From contig JAATGP010000022.1 in NCBI GenBank assembly GCA_015654635.1, positions 62,001 through 126,000 of the forward strand: DNA of 64,000 nt, written 5' to 3'. The stretch is from Alphaproteobacteria bacterium. GTDB lineage: Bacteria > Pseudomonadota > Alphaproteobacteria > Micropepsales > Micropepsaceae. A program made the position numbers and the translations under genes. Within the stretch, counting starts at the first letter, position 1. Every line of letters begins with the position of its first letter. Shown one piece after another: positions 1 through 7,633 of this stretch. The notes under the pieces are model-generated. The model did not search any database. It saw only the letters and a list, made by a program, of their open reading frames with translations, and was not told the DNA's origin.

Positions 1-412
1 CGGCGATCTGGGCGTTCATGGTCTCTTGCACTTGGAATCTGCGGGCGAAGGTATCGACCACGCGGGCGAGCTTGGAGATACCGACGACGCGGTTGTTGGG
101 CATGTAGCCGATATGGGCGCGGCCGATGATGGGCGCCATGTGGTGCTCGCAATGGCTCTCGAAGCGGATGTCTTTCAGCACCACCATGTCGTCATAACCA
201 TCCACCTCTTCAAAGGTGCGGCTGAGATATTCGGCGGGGGCCTCGCCATAGCCCGAGAACCAATCCTCGTAAGCGCGCGCGACACGCGAGGGGGTGTCGC
301 GCAGGCCCTCGCGGGCCGGATCGTCACCCGCCCAGCGCAGCAGGGTGCGGATGGCCTCTTCGGCCTCCTCGCGGCTGGGGCGGTCGGTTTTGATCATGCG
401 TGCTTGCGCCAT
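1..412 (-). CDS. folE: GTP cyclohydrolase I, 3' end outside window
   Basis: Catalyses the first step of tetrahydrofolate synthesis, GTP to dihydroneopterin triphosphate, in the cytosol. About 137 codons from the start are visible; the C-terminus runs off the left edge. The zinc/active-site segment [10 protein letters not shown] is present, followed by the conserved [18 protein letters not shown] stretch typical of FolE-I. I chose the ATG at 412 (MAQARMIK); an in-frame ATG at 397 is the alternative. It lies 62 bp downstream of apaG on the same strand, so metZ, apaG and folE may share a transcript. Family assignment is secure; completeness cannot be judged. Confidence 0.93.
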   Translation of the reverse strand, partial: MAQARMIKTDRPSREEAEEAIRTLLRWAGDDPAREGLRDTPSRVARAYEDWFSGYGEAPAEYLSRTFEEVDGYDDMVVLKDIRFESHCEHHMAPIIGRAHIGYMPNNRVVGISKLARVVDTFARRFQVQETMNAQIA

Positions 413-474
413 GGCGTGGCCTTTCCAGGGGTGCCGCTCGGCGTGAGGGCAACCTGACAATATCCAGATCCAGA

Positions 475-867
475 CTAGTGCAGTTGGCGACGCTCGTGCG
501 GACTTTCAAGGAGGAAAGGCGGAATTTCCGCCTCGAAAGCCTCGCCGGAAGCCGATTTCATGTGGTAGCGGCCCACCATATGGCCGGACGCGGTCGGCAG
601 CGGGCAGCCGCTGGTGTATTGGAAGCTCTGACCCGGCGCGAGCACCGGCTGGGCGCCGACCACGCCAGGCCCCTGAACTTCCTGGACATGGCCTTCGGCA
701 TCGGTGATGTGCCAATAGCGCGACAACAACTGCACCGTCTCATTGCCGGTGTTCTCAATAGTAACCGTATAGGACCAAAGGAATTGGTCCTCATCGGGAT
801 CGGATTGGTCATCCAGGTAAGACGGCTCTACCGCCACCCGGATGCCCCGTGTGACACGTTCATACAT
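475..867 (-). CDS. apaG: ApaG (DUF525) protein
   Basis: Small cytosolic beta-sandwich protein of the ApaG family, linked in enterobacteria to Co2+/Mg2+ and Ap4A metabolism; the molecular role is unsettled. The 130-residue product starting [11 protein letters not shown] has the typical length and motifs: [43 protein letters not shown] and [10 protein letters not shown]. The ATG at 867 is preferred to the start at 903 because family members begin with this strand. It follows metZ with about 75 bp between them; the metZ-apaG pairing is, from memory, frequent in alphaproteobacteria. Confidence 0.93.
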   Translation of the reverse strand: MYERVTRGIRVAVEPSYLDDQSDPDEDQFLWSYTVTIENTGNETVQLLSRYWHITDAEGHVQEVQGPGVVGAQPVLAPGQSFQYTSGCPLPTASGHMVGRYHMKSASGEAFEAEIPPFLLESPHERRQLH

Positions 868-943
868 GGGCTGATTATCGACCGCCGCCCAAGGCTCAAG
901 CAAGCCTTAAGCGTCCAGAGAGGTTAATCCGTTACCGCTTTTC

Positions 944-2143
944 TTATACTCGGGGGGCTTTCAGCGCCTGCTCCAGGTCGTCACACAAATCGGCCGGGTC
1001 TTCGAGGCCCACGGAAATGCGCAACATGCCATCGCTGACGCCGAGCTTGGCGCGCTCCTCAGGGGAGAGTTTGGAATGGGTGGTGGTGGCCGGATGGGTC
1101 ATCAGGCTTTTGGCATCACCGAGGTTGTTGGAGATGTCGATCAGCTTGAGGGCACGTAGAAGCGCAAACGCCTCATCCTTGGCGCCGTCCAATGCAAAAG
1201 TCACGACGCCGCCGCCGCCATCCATCTGGGCGCGGGCGAGGTCGTATTGCGGATGATCGGGGCGGAAGGGATAGAGCACGCGGCGCACGCCCTTTTGCTC
1301 GGCCAGGAAATTGGCAACCGCCAGCGCATTGTCGCAATGGGCACGCATGCGTAAGGACAGGGTTTCCAAGCTTTTCAAATGCAGCCAGGCGTTGAAGGGG
1401 CTGATGGTCGGGCCGGTATTGCGCAGGAAGGGCTGCAGATGCTGGGTGAGGAAGTCCTCATGACAGAGGATCATGCCGCCCATGGCGCGGCCTTGCCCGT
1501 CGATATATTTGGTCGAGGAATGGACCACGATATGAGCGCCGAAGGCCATCGGCCGCTGCAAAGCCGGGCTGGCGAAGGCGTTGTCGACCATCAGCCGCGC
1601 ACCGGCCTTGTCGGCGAGGTCGGCGATGCCGCGCAAATCGGCAATAGCCAAAGTGGGATTGGCGGGGGTTTCGAGGAAGAACAGTTTGGTGGCTGGCGTG
1701 ATGGCACGCTGCCACGCTTCCAGGTCGGTGCCGTCTACGATGGTAGAGGTGATGCCGAAGCGGGCGAGGATATCCTCCACCACAAAGCGGCAGGCGCCGA
1801 ACATGGCACGCGCCGCCACCACGTGATCGCCGCTTCGCAAGGAGGAGAGGAAGACCGCCGATACCGCAGCCATGCCGCTGGCCGTCGCCCGGGCACAAGG
1901 GGCACCTTCGAGCGCGGCCATGCGCGCTTCAAACATCGTGACGGTGGGATTGCCATAGCGCGAATAGGTGTAGCCGTCTTGCTCGCCCTTGAAACGGGCC
2001 TCGGGCTCTTCGGGGGCGTCATAGGCATAACCGGAGGTCAAAAACAGCGCCTCGCTGGTTTCCTGAAAAGCGGTGCGAATCTGCCCGCCACGCACAGCTT
2101 GGGTCTGCGGCCGCCAATTCTTAGAGTCTTTTTGTGTCGTCAT
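944..2143 (-). CDS. metZ: O-succinylhomoserine sulfhydrylase
   Basis: PLP enzyme that makes homocysteine directly from O-succinylhomoserine and sulfide in methionine synthesis. The 399-residue protein carries the Cys/Met-metabolism fold: SRYGNPTV near residue 62, the FLETPANPT strand, and the PLP-binding lysine in VHSSTKYIDGQGR (about Lys212). The ATG at 2143 (MTTQKDSK) is preferred to the in-frame GTG at 2161. Cystathionine gamma-synthase is a relative, but the HSSTKYIDGQGR context and pairing with apaG favour MetZ. A terminator-like hairpin lies 32-50 bp upstream, in the probable 5' leader, suggesting attenuation control (listed separately). Confidence 0.9.
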   Translation of the reverse strand: MTTQKDSKNWRPQTQAVRGGQIRTAFQETSEALFLTSGYAYDAPEEPEARFKGEQDGYTYSRYGNPTVTMFEARMAALEGAPCARATASGMAAVSAVFLSSLRSGDHVVAARAMFGACRFVVEDILARFGITSTIVDGTDLEAWQRAITPATKLFFLETPANPTLAIADLRGIADLADKAGARLMVDNAFASPALQRPMAFGAHIVVHSSTKYIDGQGRAMGGMILCHEDFLTQHLQPFLRNTGPTISPFNAWLHLKSLETLSLRMRAHCDNALAVANFLAEQKGVRRVLYPFRPDHPQYDLARAQMDGGGGVVTFALDGAKDEAFALLRALKLIDISNNLGDAKSLMTHPATTTHSKLSPEERAKLGVSDGMLRISVGLEDPADLCDDLEQALKAPRV

Positions 2144-2170
2144 CCCATCAAGCCCGGTCACGCTTACACG

Positions 2171-2207
2171 AAAAAGGCGCCGCCACGGCGCCTCGGCGAA
2201 AGAGGCC
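2171..2207 (-). promoter_or_regulatory. Candidate transcription attenuator in the metZ leader
   Basis: Read on the minus strand, an 8-bp perfect stem (AGGCGCCG / CGGCGCCT, loop of three, 2175-2193) is followed by a run of T (2171-2174), the form of an intrinsic terminator. It lies upstream of the metZ ATG with no minus-strand gene before it, so it can only act on the metZ leader. A competing 5-bp stem (GCCTC / GAGGC, 2190-2206) overlaps its 5' arm and could be an antiterminator. No SAM-II core was recognised. Function is inferred from geometry. Confidence 0.5.
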
Positions 2208-2280
2208 GGACCATGCGAGCCTTGCCGGGGTGGGTCAAGTTCCTTAAAAGTAGCGGCGGTTTTTTACAGCGATTCAACTG

Positions 2281-2691
2281 ATGAAAACGATCAATCCACA
2301 GTCGGCCTTGGTTTACGTCATGGTGGTTGTCGCGGCCTCGGACGGCTCGATGGATGACCGCGAAAGGGCGGCGATGGCCGAATGCACGCGCCGTCTGCCG
2401 GTTTTCCGCGGCTTCGATCCGGATCGCCTAGCCGCCACGGTGGAGGATTGTTCCGCCATTCTCCAGGAGAAGGAGGGATTTGAGGCCGTTTTGGGCCTTG
2501 TCCGCGAGGCTCTTTCAGAGCCGCTTTGCGAAACCGCTTATTGGCTGGCACTGGAACTTGCGCTCTCCGACCACAAGGTGGCGCTGGAAGAAATCCGCGT
2601 CATCGAAACCATCCGCCGTGCCCTGGGGCTTGATAAGCTGGTGGCTGCTGCCCTTGAGCGCGGCGCGCGCGCCCGGTTCCAGGTGTCTTGA
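2281..2691 (+). CDS. TerB-like (tellurite resistance TerB family) protein
   Basis: 136-residue cytosolic all-helical protein. The N-terminal segment with VVVAASDGSMDDRERAAM and the second half with LALSDHKVALEEIRVIETIRRALGLD give the paired metal-binding-type helices of the TerB/DjlA-N fold. Role unknown; the family occurs in stress and envelope contexts and is not proof of tellurite resistance. Its last codons overlap the TTG start of sixA by 4 bp, so the two are probably translated together. It is divergent from metZ across about 137 bp. Confidence 0.75.
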   Translation: MKTINPQSALVYVMVVVAASDGSMDDRERAAMAECTRRLPVFRGFDPDRLAATVEDCSAILQEKEGFEAVLGLVREALSEPLCETAYWLALELALSDHKVALEEIRVIETIRRALGLDKLVAAALERGARARFQVS

Positions 2692-3224
2692 AGCGCCTCA
2701 TTCTCCTGCGCCACGCCAAAGCGGTCCCGATGGCGCCGGACCTGGAGGATCATGACCGCGTTCTCGCCGAGCGTGGCCGCAGTGACGCTGCGCGCATGGG
2801 CCAATACCTTCATGAGGAAGGGCTGGTGCCGGATCTGGTGCTATGCTCCTCGGCGGCGCGCACACGCCAAACGCTGGAAGTGATGCTGGCCGGGTGGGAC
2901 ACGGCCCCGACCGTGCGAGAGTTGAACGATCTCTATCTGGCGCGCTGGCTCTCGATCATCAACCATGTGCGCCAAGTGCGCGACGCCGCCGCGACATTAA
3001 TGGTGGTCGGTCACAATCCGGGACTGGAGGAATGCGCCCGGTTGCTCTCCCGTCCGCCCGGCGATGCCAAGACCCGCAAGCTGCAACAGTTGCTGCATGA
3101 CGATTACCCGACTGCGGCTGTCACAATTCTCGAATTTGGAATCGATGCCTGGAGCGGGGTCGAGCGCGGCGAAGGCGAACTCGAAGCCTTCATCCGGCCA
3201 CGCGATTTGCGCGGGCCCGAGTGA
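2688..3224 (+). CDS. sixA: SixA-type phosphohistidine phosphatase
   Basis: Histidine-phosphatase-superfamily protein of 178 residues. SixA removes phosphate from histidine of phosphotransfer proteins such as ArcB or NPr in enterobacteria. The RHG motif appears as LLRHAKAV (Arg8-His9) and the second conserved His as VVGHNPGLE. The TTG start overlaps the stop of the preceding TerB-like gene. Most alphaproteobacterial copies are annotated only as histidine phosphatase family, so the substrate is open. Confidence 0.8.
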   Translation: MKRLILLRHAKAVPMAPDLEDHDRVLAERGRSDAARMGQYLHEEGLVPDLVLCSSAARTRQTLEVMLAGWDTAPTVRELNDLYLARWLSIINHVRQVRDAAATLMVVGHNPGLEECARLLSRPPGDAKTRKLQQLLHDDYPTAAVTILEFGIDAWSGVERGEGELEAFIRPRDLRGPE

Positions 3225-3234
3225 TCAAAAAAAG

Positions 3235-3254
3235 CGCAGTTTTCTGCGTGTTTT
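3235..3254 (+). terminator. Probable intrinsic terminator after sixA
   Basis: CGCAG, loop TTTT, CTGCG, then TG and four T, starting 10 bp after the sixA stop. An A-run precedes the stem. The stem is short, so efficiency is uncertain. Confidence 0.5.
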
Positions 3255-3435
3255 GACATCAAACCCCTACGTCATTAGCGGTTTTTTATCTATGCGCATT
3301 GCATTCCTGTTTGTTCTGGAGGCACCACGCGCAGTCGCAATTTCTCGTTAAGCCTTGCCGCGATACTCGTGTTTATGCCGGTCCGTGAGGCCGGAAAAAA
3401 CATAGTGGGTAATAAGAAAGGTAAGGGGATTTACC

Positions 3436-3744
3436 GTGACGAAGTTCAGAAACGTTTTGGCAGCCATGGCTGCCGTGTCGGCCTTTTCGATGGCGGCCTC
3501 TGCCGGCGGTCTTGCGGAAACTTTCACGAAATGCGTCGACAAGTTTGCCAATGCGAAGACCGAAGCCACGGTCATGCTCGAATGCAACGCGGCAGACGGC
3601 AAGGTGAGTGATTGCAAGGTCGTGGAAAATTCGACGACGGTCCCAGGCTTCGATAAGGCGGCGCTTTGCGTGGCCGATGCGCTGCCGATCGGCAGCAAGA
3701 CCGGCGCCATCAAGGTGCCGCTGAAATTCAATCCGCGCAGCTAA
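3436..3744 (+). CDS. Small secreted protein, TonB-C-like, copy 1
   Basis: 102-residue protein starting with GTG. Residues 1-23 form a signal peptide ending ASA/GG. The mature part has CVDKFANAK, ECNAADGKVSDCKVVE, GFDKAALCVADALPIGSKTG and IKVPLKFNP, with four cysteines. The pattern (DG, then C-x-V-x-E, then F-D-K-A-A, then a final VPLKF strand) resembles a shortened TonB C-terminal domain, but no membrane anchor is present. It is about two-thirds identical by eye to the next gene (4009). Both have the leader motif GGTAAGGGGAT just before the start. Function unknown; periplasmic location inferred. Confidence 0.7.
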   Translation: MTKFRNVLAAMAAVSAFSMAASAGGLAETFTKCVDKFANAKTEATVMLECNAADGKVSDCKVVENSTTVPGFDKAALCVADALPIGSKTGAIKVPLKFNPRS

Positions 3745-3760
3745 GACGGGGCAAGGGTGG

Positions 3761-3777
3761 GGCGGCCCGCGGCCGCC
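3761..3777 (+). terminator. Hairpin downstream of copy 1
   Basis: GGCGGCC, loop CGC, GGCCGCC, 17 bp after the stop and without a T-run. The same flank (GGGCAAGGG followed by a GGCGGC stem) follows the second copy, so it is part of the duplicated unit. Termination by itself is doubtful. Confidence 0.35.
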
Positions 3778-3953
3778 TCACAGGGCGCGATCACCTTTGC
3801 GTGACAGCTTGGCTGCAGGTTTGACGCCTTTTCCGCCGTACAAGGACGAAGTGGATCGTATTTTCTGGGGGCTATTAAGCTCTCTTTATCTATCCGCTCC
3901 AGCCTGTTGGCGCCGGCAATATCTCCTTAACAATCGGGAGTGTACTTACGCAA

Positions 3954-3999
3954 TTACCGTAACTGATAACGGTAACATGCAGTGGGTAGACAACGGTAA
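3954..3999 (+). promoter_or_regulatory. Repeated ACGGTAA motif upstream of copy 2
   Basis: TTACCGT (3954-3960) and ACGGTAA (3969-3975) form an inverted repeat with an 8-bp spacer, and a third half-site, AACGGTAA, sits at 3992-3999 next to the start of the second small secreted gene. The arrangement looks like a regulator site. No regulator can be assigned. Confidence 0.35.
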
Positions 4000-4008
4000 G
4001 GGGATAAA

Positions 4009-4314
4009 ATGACTAGGACCATCAATATCTTGGCGAGTGCGGCAACAGTTCTTGTGATGTCCAGCTCGGCATTTGCCGGCGGCCTCGCCGAGCAGTTCGT
4101 TTCCTGCGTAACCAAATTTGCCGATCCTAAGATCGGCGCCTCCGTCATGCTCGAATGCAATGCGGCCGACGGCAAGCTCACCGGTTGCAAAGTTCTCGAA
4201 GCGCCGACGCCAGCCAATGGCTTCGACAAGGCCGCGATGTGCGTCGCCGAAGCTCTGCCGGTGGGCAGCAAGACCGGCTCCATCAAGGTGCCGCTGAAGT
4301 TCAACCCGTCGTAA
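4009..4314 (+). CDS. Small secreted protein, TonB-C-like, copy 2
   Basis: 101-residue paralogue of the product at 3436: signal peptide to about residue 22 (SSSAFA/GG), then CVTKFADPK, ECNAADGKLTGCKVLE, GFDKAAMCVAEALPVGSKTG and IKVPLKFNP. All four cysteines are conserved between copies, consistent with two disulfides in an exported protein. Start ATG with GGTAAGGGGAT as the upstream purine-rich stretch. The copies differ mostly in the signal peptide and around residues 60-66, so both are probably maintained by selection. Role unknown. Confidence 0.72.
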   Translation: MTRTINILASAATVLVMSSSAFAGGLAEQFVSCVTKFADPKIGASVMLECNAADGKLTGCKVLEAPTPANGFDKAAMCVAEALPVGSKTGSIKVPLKFNPS

Positions 4315-4330
4315 TATCGGGCAAGGGACA

Positions 4331-4362
4331 GGGCGGCTGCTGGGGGGCCGCCTTTCCTTTTT
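4331..4362 (+). terminator. Intrinsic terminator after copy 2
   Basis: GGCGGC stem with GCCGCC, followed by TTTCCTTTTT, 17 bp after the stop. The adjacent gene is on the opposite strand and converges here. Confidence 0.7.
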
Positions 4363-4389
4363 GCGATTCTGCCCAGAGCTGCAGCGCAT

Positions 4390-4932
4390 TCAGCGCGCGC
4401 TCGTCCGCTCCGCCAGCGCCAGCGTTTTCCAGCCAAATGCCACTTCCGGACAGGCTTCGCCCATCAGTGTGGCGTGACGTTCGGCAATCAGCCGCCCGCC
4501 CATGGCTTCGTAGAAAAAACGCGCATGATTGCGGGCATGAGCCCAGATCACACAGGAGCGCATCCCATCTTGGCGCAAGGCGGCGAAGGCGCCATTGAGC
4601 AGTGCGCGACCAATGCCCATATCGAAATAGGCGGGGTCGACATAGAGCGTAAAGACCTCTCCATCGAAACCCAAGGTGCGATCACGCGCCGGGCCGATGC
4701 TCGCCATCCCCACGATGCCGTGCCGGCTGTCGGCAACCAGCACCTTCTCAAGACCTTGTGCGCGGATAGAGGCGAGCCAGCGCGCCGTCTGCCCCTTTGG
4801 GGTCATCGCTCGCAACAAGGCGTCGGGAAGAACGCCGGGATAGGTGTCGTGCCAGGAGTCGATGTACACTTGCGCTACATCGGCGGCATCGTCCTGCCGC
4901 GCCAACCGGATATCGAGCGCAAGGTTGCTCAT
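4390..4932 (-). CDS. GNAT family N-acetyltransferase
   Basis: 180-residue cytosolic acetyl-CoA-dependent acyltransferase. The acetyl-CoA binding motif A appears as FTLYVDPAYFDMGIGRALL, followed by the beta5 strand CVIWAHARNHARFFYEAMGG and a C-terminal strand. Start ATG at 4932 (MSNLALDIRLAR) is preferred to 4983, since the GNAT beta1 begins at IRLARQDD. Substrate unknown. Monocistronic by context. Confidence 0.85.
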   Translation of the reverse strand: MSNLALDIRLARQDDAADVAQVYIDSWHDTYPGVLPDALLRAMTPKGQTARWLASIRAQGLEKVLVADSRHGIVGMASIGPARDRTLGFDGEVFTLYVDPAYFDMGIGRALLNGAFAALRQDGMRSCVIWAHARNHARFFYEAMGGRLIAERHATLMGEACPEVAFGWKTLALAERTSAR

Positions 4933-5518
4933 AGCCAAAGTTTTGCGCGAAGCGGCGGCGCCCGCAAGGGAGGTTGTCGACAAATTTTTGGCTGTCGCAT
5001 TTTCAACGCGCCGGCGGTCGCGGTGGCAACCGAGAAATGACCGTTTCTGCAGCAGCGCATTTGGCCTGAAGACTGCTGCGCATGGGGTCTTGGCAACCGG
5101 TTTGCCAAGACCGTAAGCGACTGAGCCCTCTTATGCCCAATGGTAAGGCGGAGTGACCTTTGGGTGACGCGGCCCCAACTTTGCGTGCCCGGAGACTTTT
5201 CAAGCCCGCAAATCAGCGTACACTTACCTTCAGTCGCCGCCAGACAGCGGGTGGGCGCGTCAGGCATTGCGACGGCGACAATAGAGGGAAGATGGGGCGT
5301 GTCGAACGCCCGCAGTCGCACACGCGATTGCGGCAACGGAAAGGGCGTGATTGGACGTGAAAAATACAGAGTTCCCAGCCCTTGGTGAGTTCTTATCCCT
5401 TGGAACAATTCAAGTTTAGGGGAATAATCGATTCGGCTTTCAAATTCGCTGACACCGCTTTTGTCTCATGGCGAACGTGCCGTGGGGGTGGCGCGGAAGG
5501 AACGGAGTGTTGGTCTCG
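4933..5518. other. Intergenic region upstream of prkA
   Basis: About 585 bp without a convincing gene. The reading frames here have non-protein-like composition. It holds the perfect inverted repeat at 5087-5111 and presumably the prkA promoter. I saw no RNA gene. Confidence 0.5.
5087..5111. promoter_or_regulatory. Perfect 10-bp inverted repeat upstream of prkA
   Basis: GTCTTGGCAA, spacer CCGGT, TTGCCAAGAC. No T-run follows on either strand, so a protein-binding site or RNA structure is more likely than a terminator. It is about 410 bp before the prkA start, in the long gap between divergent genes, and could belong to either. Confidence 0.4.
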
Positions 5519-7462
5519 ATGGGTACACTTGATGTCTTCGACATCTTTACGCGCGACTATCAACGCGAGCGCTTCGAAACCATGTCGCTACGCGACTGGC
5601 TTCTGGCGGCGCGCGACGACAAATTGCTTTATGCAACGCCCGCCGAGCGCATGGTGGCTGCGATCGGTGAAGCGGAGTTCGTCGATACGTCGCAGGATTC
5701 GCGGCTCGGCCGGTTGTTCTTCAACCGGACGATCAAAGTCTACAAATCTTTTGACGGTTTCTTCGGGATGGAAGACACGATCGAACGGATCGTGGGCTAT
5801 TTCAAACATGCCGCCCAAGGCCTCGAAGAAAAACGCCAGATTCTCTACCTCCTTGGACCGGTTGGCGGCGGCAAATCCTCGCTCGCCGAACGGCTCAAGG
5901 ATTTGATGGAGAAGCATCCGATTTATGCACTGAAGGCCGGTAATGAGATCAGCCCGGTTCTGGAATCGCCGCTGGGTCTGTTCCGGTCGCAAGAGCTGAC
6001 CAATCTTCTCGAAGAGAAATACGGCATCGAAAAGCATCGCCTCGGCGTGGTGATGAGCCCCTGGGCGGTGAAGCGGCTGGATGAATTCGGCGGCGACATT
6101 TCCAAATTCGAAGTGGTGCGGATGTATCCTTCCAAGCTGCGCCAGATCGCCGTGGCCAAGACCGAACCGGGTGACGAGAACAATCAGGACATCTCTTCGC
6201 TCACCGGCAAGGTGGATATCCGCAAGCTGGAGCATTTCAGCCAGAACGATCCGGATGCGTATTCCTTCTCCGGCGGTTTGTGCCGCGCCAATCAGGGGCT
6301 GCTTGAATTCGTCGAAATGTTCAAAGCGCCGATCAAAGTGCTGCACCCTTTGCTGACTGCAACGCAGGAAGGCAATTACATCGGCACCGAAACACTGGGG
6401 CCAATTCCGTTCTCCGGTATCGTTCTGGCCCATTCCAACGAAGCCGAATGGACGGTGTTCAAGGCCAACCGCAACAACGAAGCCTTCCTCGACCGCATCT
6501 GCGTTATCACAGTGCCCTATTGTCTGCGGGTGCATGAAGAAACGCAGATCTACAAGAAGCTGCTCAAGGGCTCGGAACTGAACGGCACGCCTTGCGCCCC
6601 CGAGACATTGGAGATGCTGGCCAAGTTCTGCGTCATGACACGGCTGAAGGAACATGAGAATTCCAATCTCACTTCCAAGATGCGCGTCTATGACGGCGAA
6701 AAGCTGAAGGACACCGATCCCAAGGCCAAGACCTTGCAGGAGTATAAGGATCAGGCCGGCGTCGACGAGGGCATGACGGGCATTTCCACCCGCTTTGCTT
6801 ATAAGGCGCTATCGGAGACCTTCAATTACGACGTCACCGAAGTGGCGGCCGATCCGGTGCATCTGATGTATGTGCTGGAGCAGTTCATCAAGCGCGAGCA
6901 ATACGCCGACGAAGTCGAGAAAAAATATCTCGAATTCATCAAGGCGGAACTGGCGCCGCGCTATGCGGAGTTCATCGGCAAGGAAATTCAGAAGGCTTAT
7001 TTGGAGTCTTATGGCGAATACGGTCAAAATCTGTTCGACCGTTACATCTCCTACGCCGATGCCTGGATCGAGGATCAGGATTTCAAGGATGCCGATACCG
7101 GTCAGCTTCTCGATCGCGGCGCGCTCGATACCGAGCTGTCGAAAATTGAAAAGCCCGCGGGCATCGCCAATCCGAAAGACTTCCGCAACGAGGTGGTGAA
7201 ATTCGCGCTGCGCTACCGCGCCCAGCATGACGGCAAAAACCCGGGCTGGACGGCCTATGAGAAAATCCGCTCGGTGATCGAAAAGCGGATGTTCACCCAG
7301 GTGGAAGACCTTTTGCCGGTCATCAGCTTCGAGTCGAAAAAGGATTCGGACACGCAGACCAAGCACAACGAATTCGTCAAGCGCATGCTGGCGCGCGGTT
7401 ATACCGCCCGTCAGGTCCGCCGCTTGGTCGAATGGTACATGCGGGTGAACAAAGCTGGCTAA
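5519..7462 (+). CDS. prkA: PrkA serine protein kinase / AAA protein
   Basis: 647-residue cytosolic protein with an N-terminal AAA core and C-terminal PrkA kinase-like domain. Walker A is GPVGGGKSS (residues 113-121); GMEDTIERIVGYFKHAAQGLEEK and the long stretch around IPFSGIVLAHSNEAEW are hallmarks. The ATG at 5519 is favoured over 5468 because a GGAAGGAACGGAG stretch precedes it and it matches the family length of about 640-650. First gene of the conserved prkA-yeaH-spoVR module, induced by stress, starvation or sporulation in other bacteria. Recent work on relatives suggests AAA protease activity, so kinase naming is historical. Confidence 0.95.
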   Translation: MGTLDVFDIFTRDYQRERFETMSLRDWLLAARDDKLLYATPAERMVAAIGEAEFVDTSQDSRLGRLFFNRTIKVYKSFDGFFGMEDTIERIVGYFKHAAQGLEEKRQILYLLGPVGGGKSSLAERLKDLMEKHPIYALKAGNEISPVLESPLGLFRSQELTNLLEEKYGIEKHRLGVVMSPWAVKRLDEFGGDISKFEVVRMYPSKLRQIAVAKTEPGDENNQDISSLTGKVDIRKLEHFSQNDPDAYSFSGGLCRANQGLLEFVEMFKAPIKVLHPLLTATQEGNYIGTETLGPIPFSGIVLAHSNEAEWTVFKANRNNEAFLDRICVITVPYCLRVHEETQIYKKLLKGSELNGTPCAPETLEMLAKFCVMTRLKEHENSNLTSKMRVYDGEKLKDTDPKAKTLQEYKDQAGVDEGMTGISTRFAYKALSETFNYDVTEVAADPVHLMYVLEQFIKREQYADEVEKKYLEFIKAELAPRYAEFIGKEIQKAYLESYGEYGQNLFDRYISYADAWIEDQDFKDADTGQLLDRGALDTELSKIEKPAGIANPKDFRNEVVKFALRYRAQHDGKNPGWTAYEKIRSVIEKRMFTQVEDLLPVISFESKKDSDTQTKHNEFVKRMLARGYTARQVRRLVEWYMRVNKAG

Positions 7463-7514
7463 TCAACTGTTCGGGGTTATCTTCGCTGTGCTCTGCTTGC
7501 ATCTTTCGATGACG

Positions 7515-7590
7515 GGATTGCGTCATTCCGAGGTGCGAGCGCAGCGAGCCCCGACCCGCCGACGCCAAGGCTATGGCGGGCAAGTCATCG
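7515..7590. repeat. Dispersed intergenic repeat fragment
   Basis: Between prkA and yeaH lies GTCATTCCGAGGTGCGAGCG followed by CAGCGAGCCCCGACC. From memory, this wording recurs in intergenic spacers of many alphaproteobacterial genomes. A true family assignment needs genome-wide comparison. Confidence 0.45.
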
Positions 7591-7633
7591 GAACTTGGTC
7601 CGCCGAAGCATCGCGTAGGCGGAAGGATGGCAC

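Noticed and set aside
2144..2280. SAM-II riboswitch in front of metZ
   Set aside because: The conserved SAM-II core elements (pseudoknot with GCUAAAA-like 3' strand) are not present; only a terminator and competing stem can be supported.
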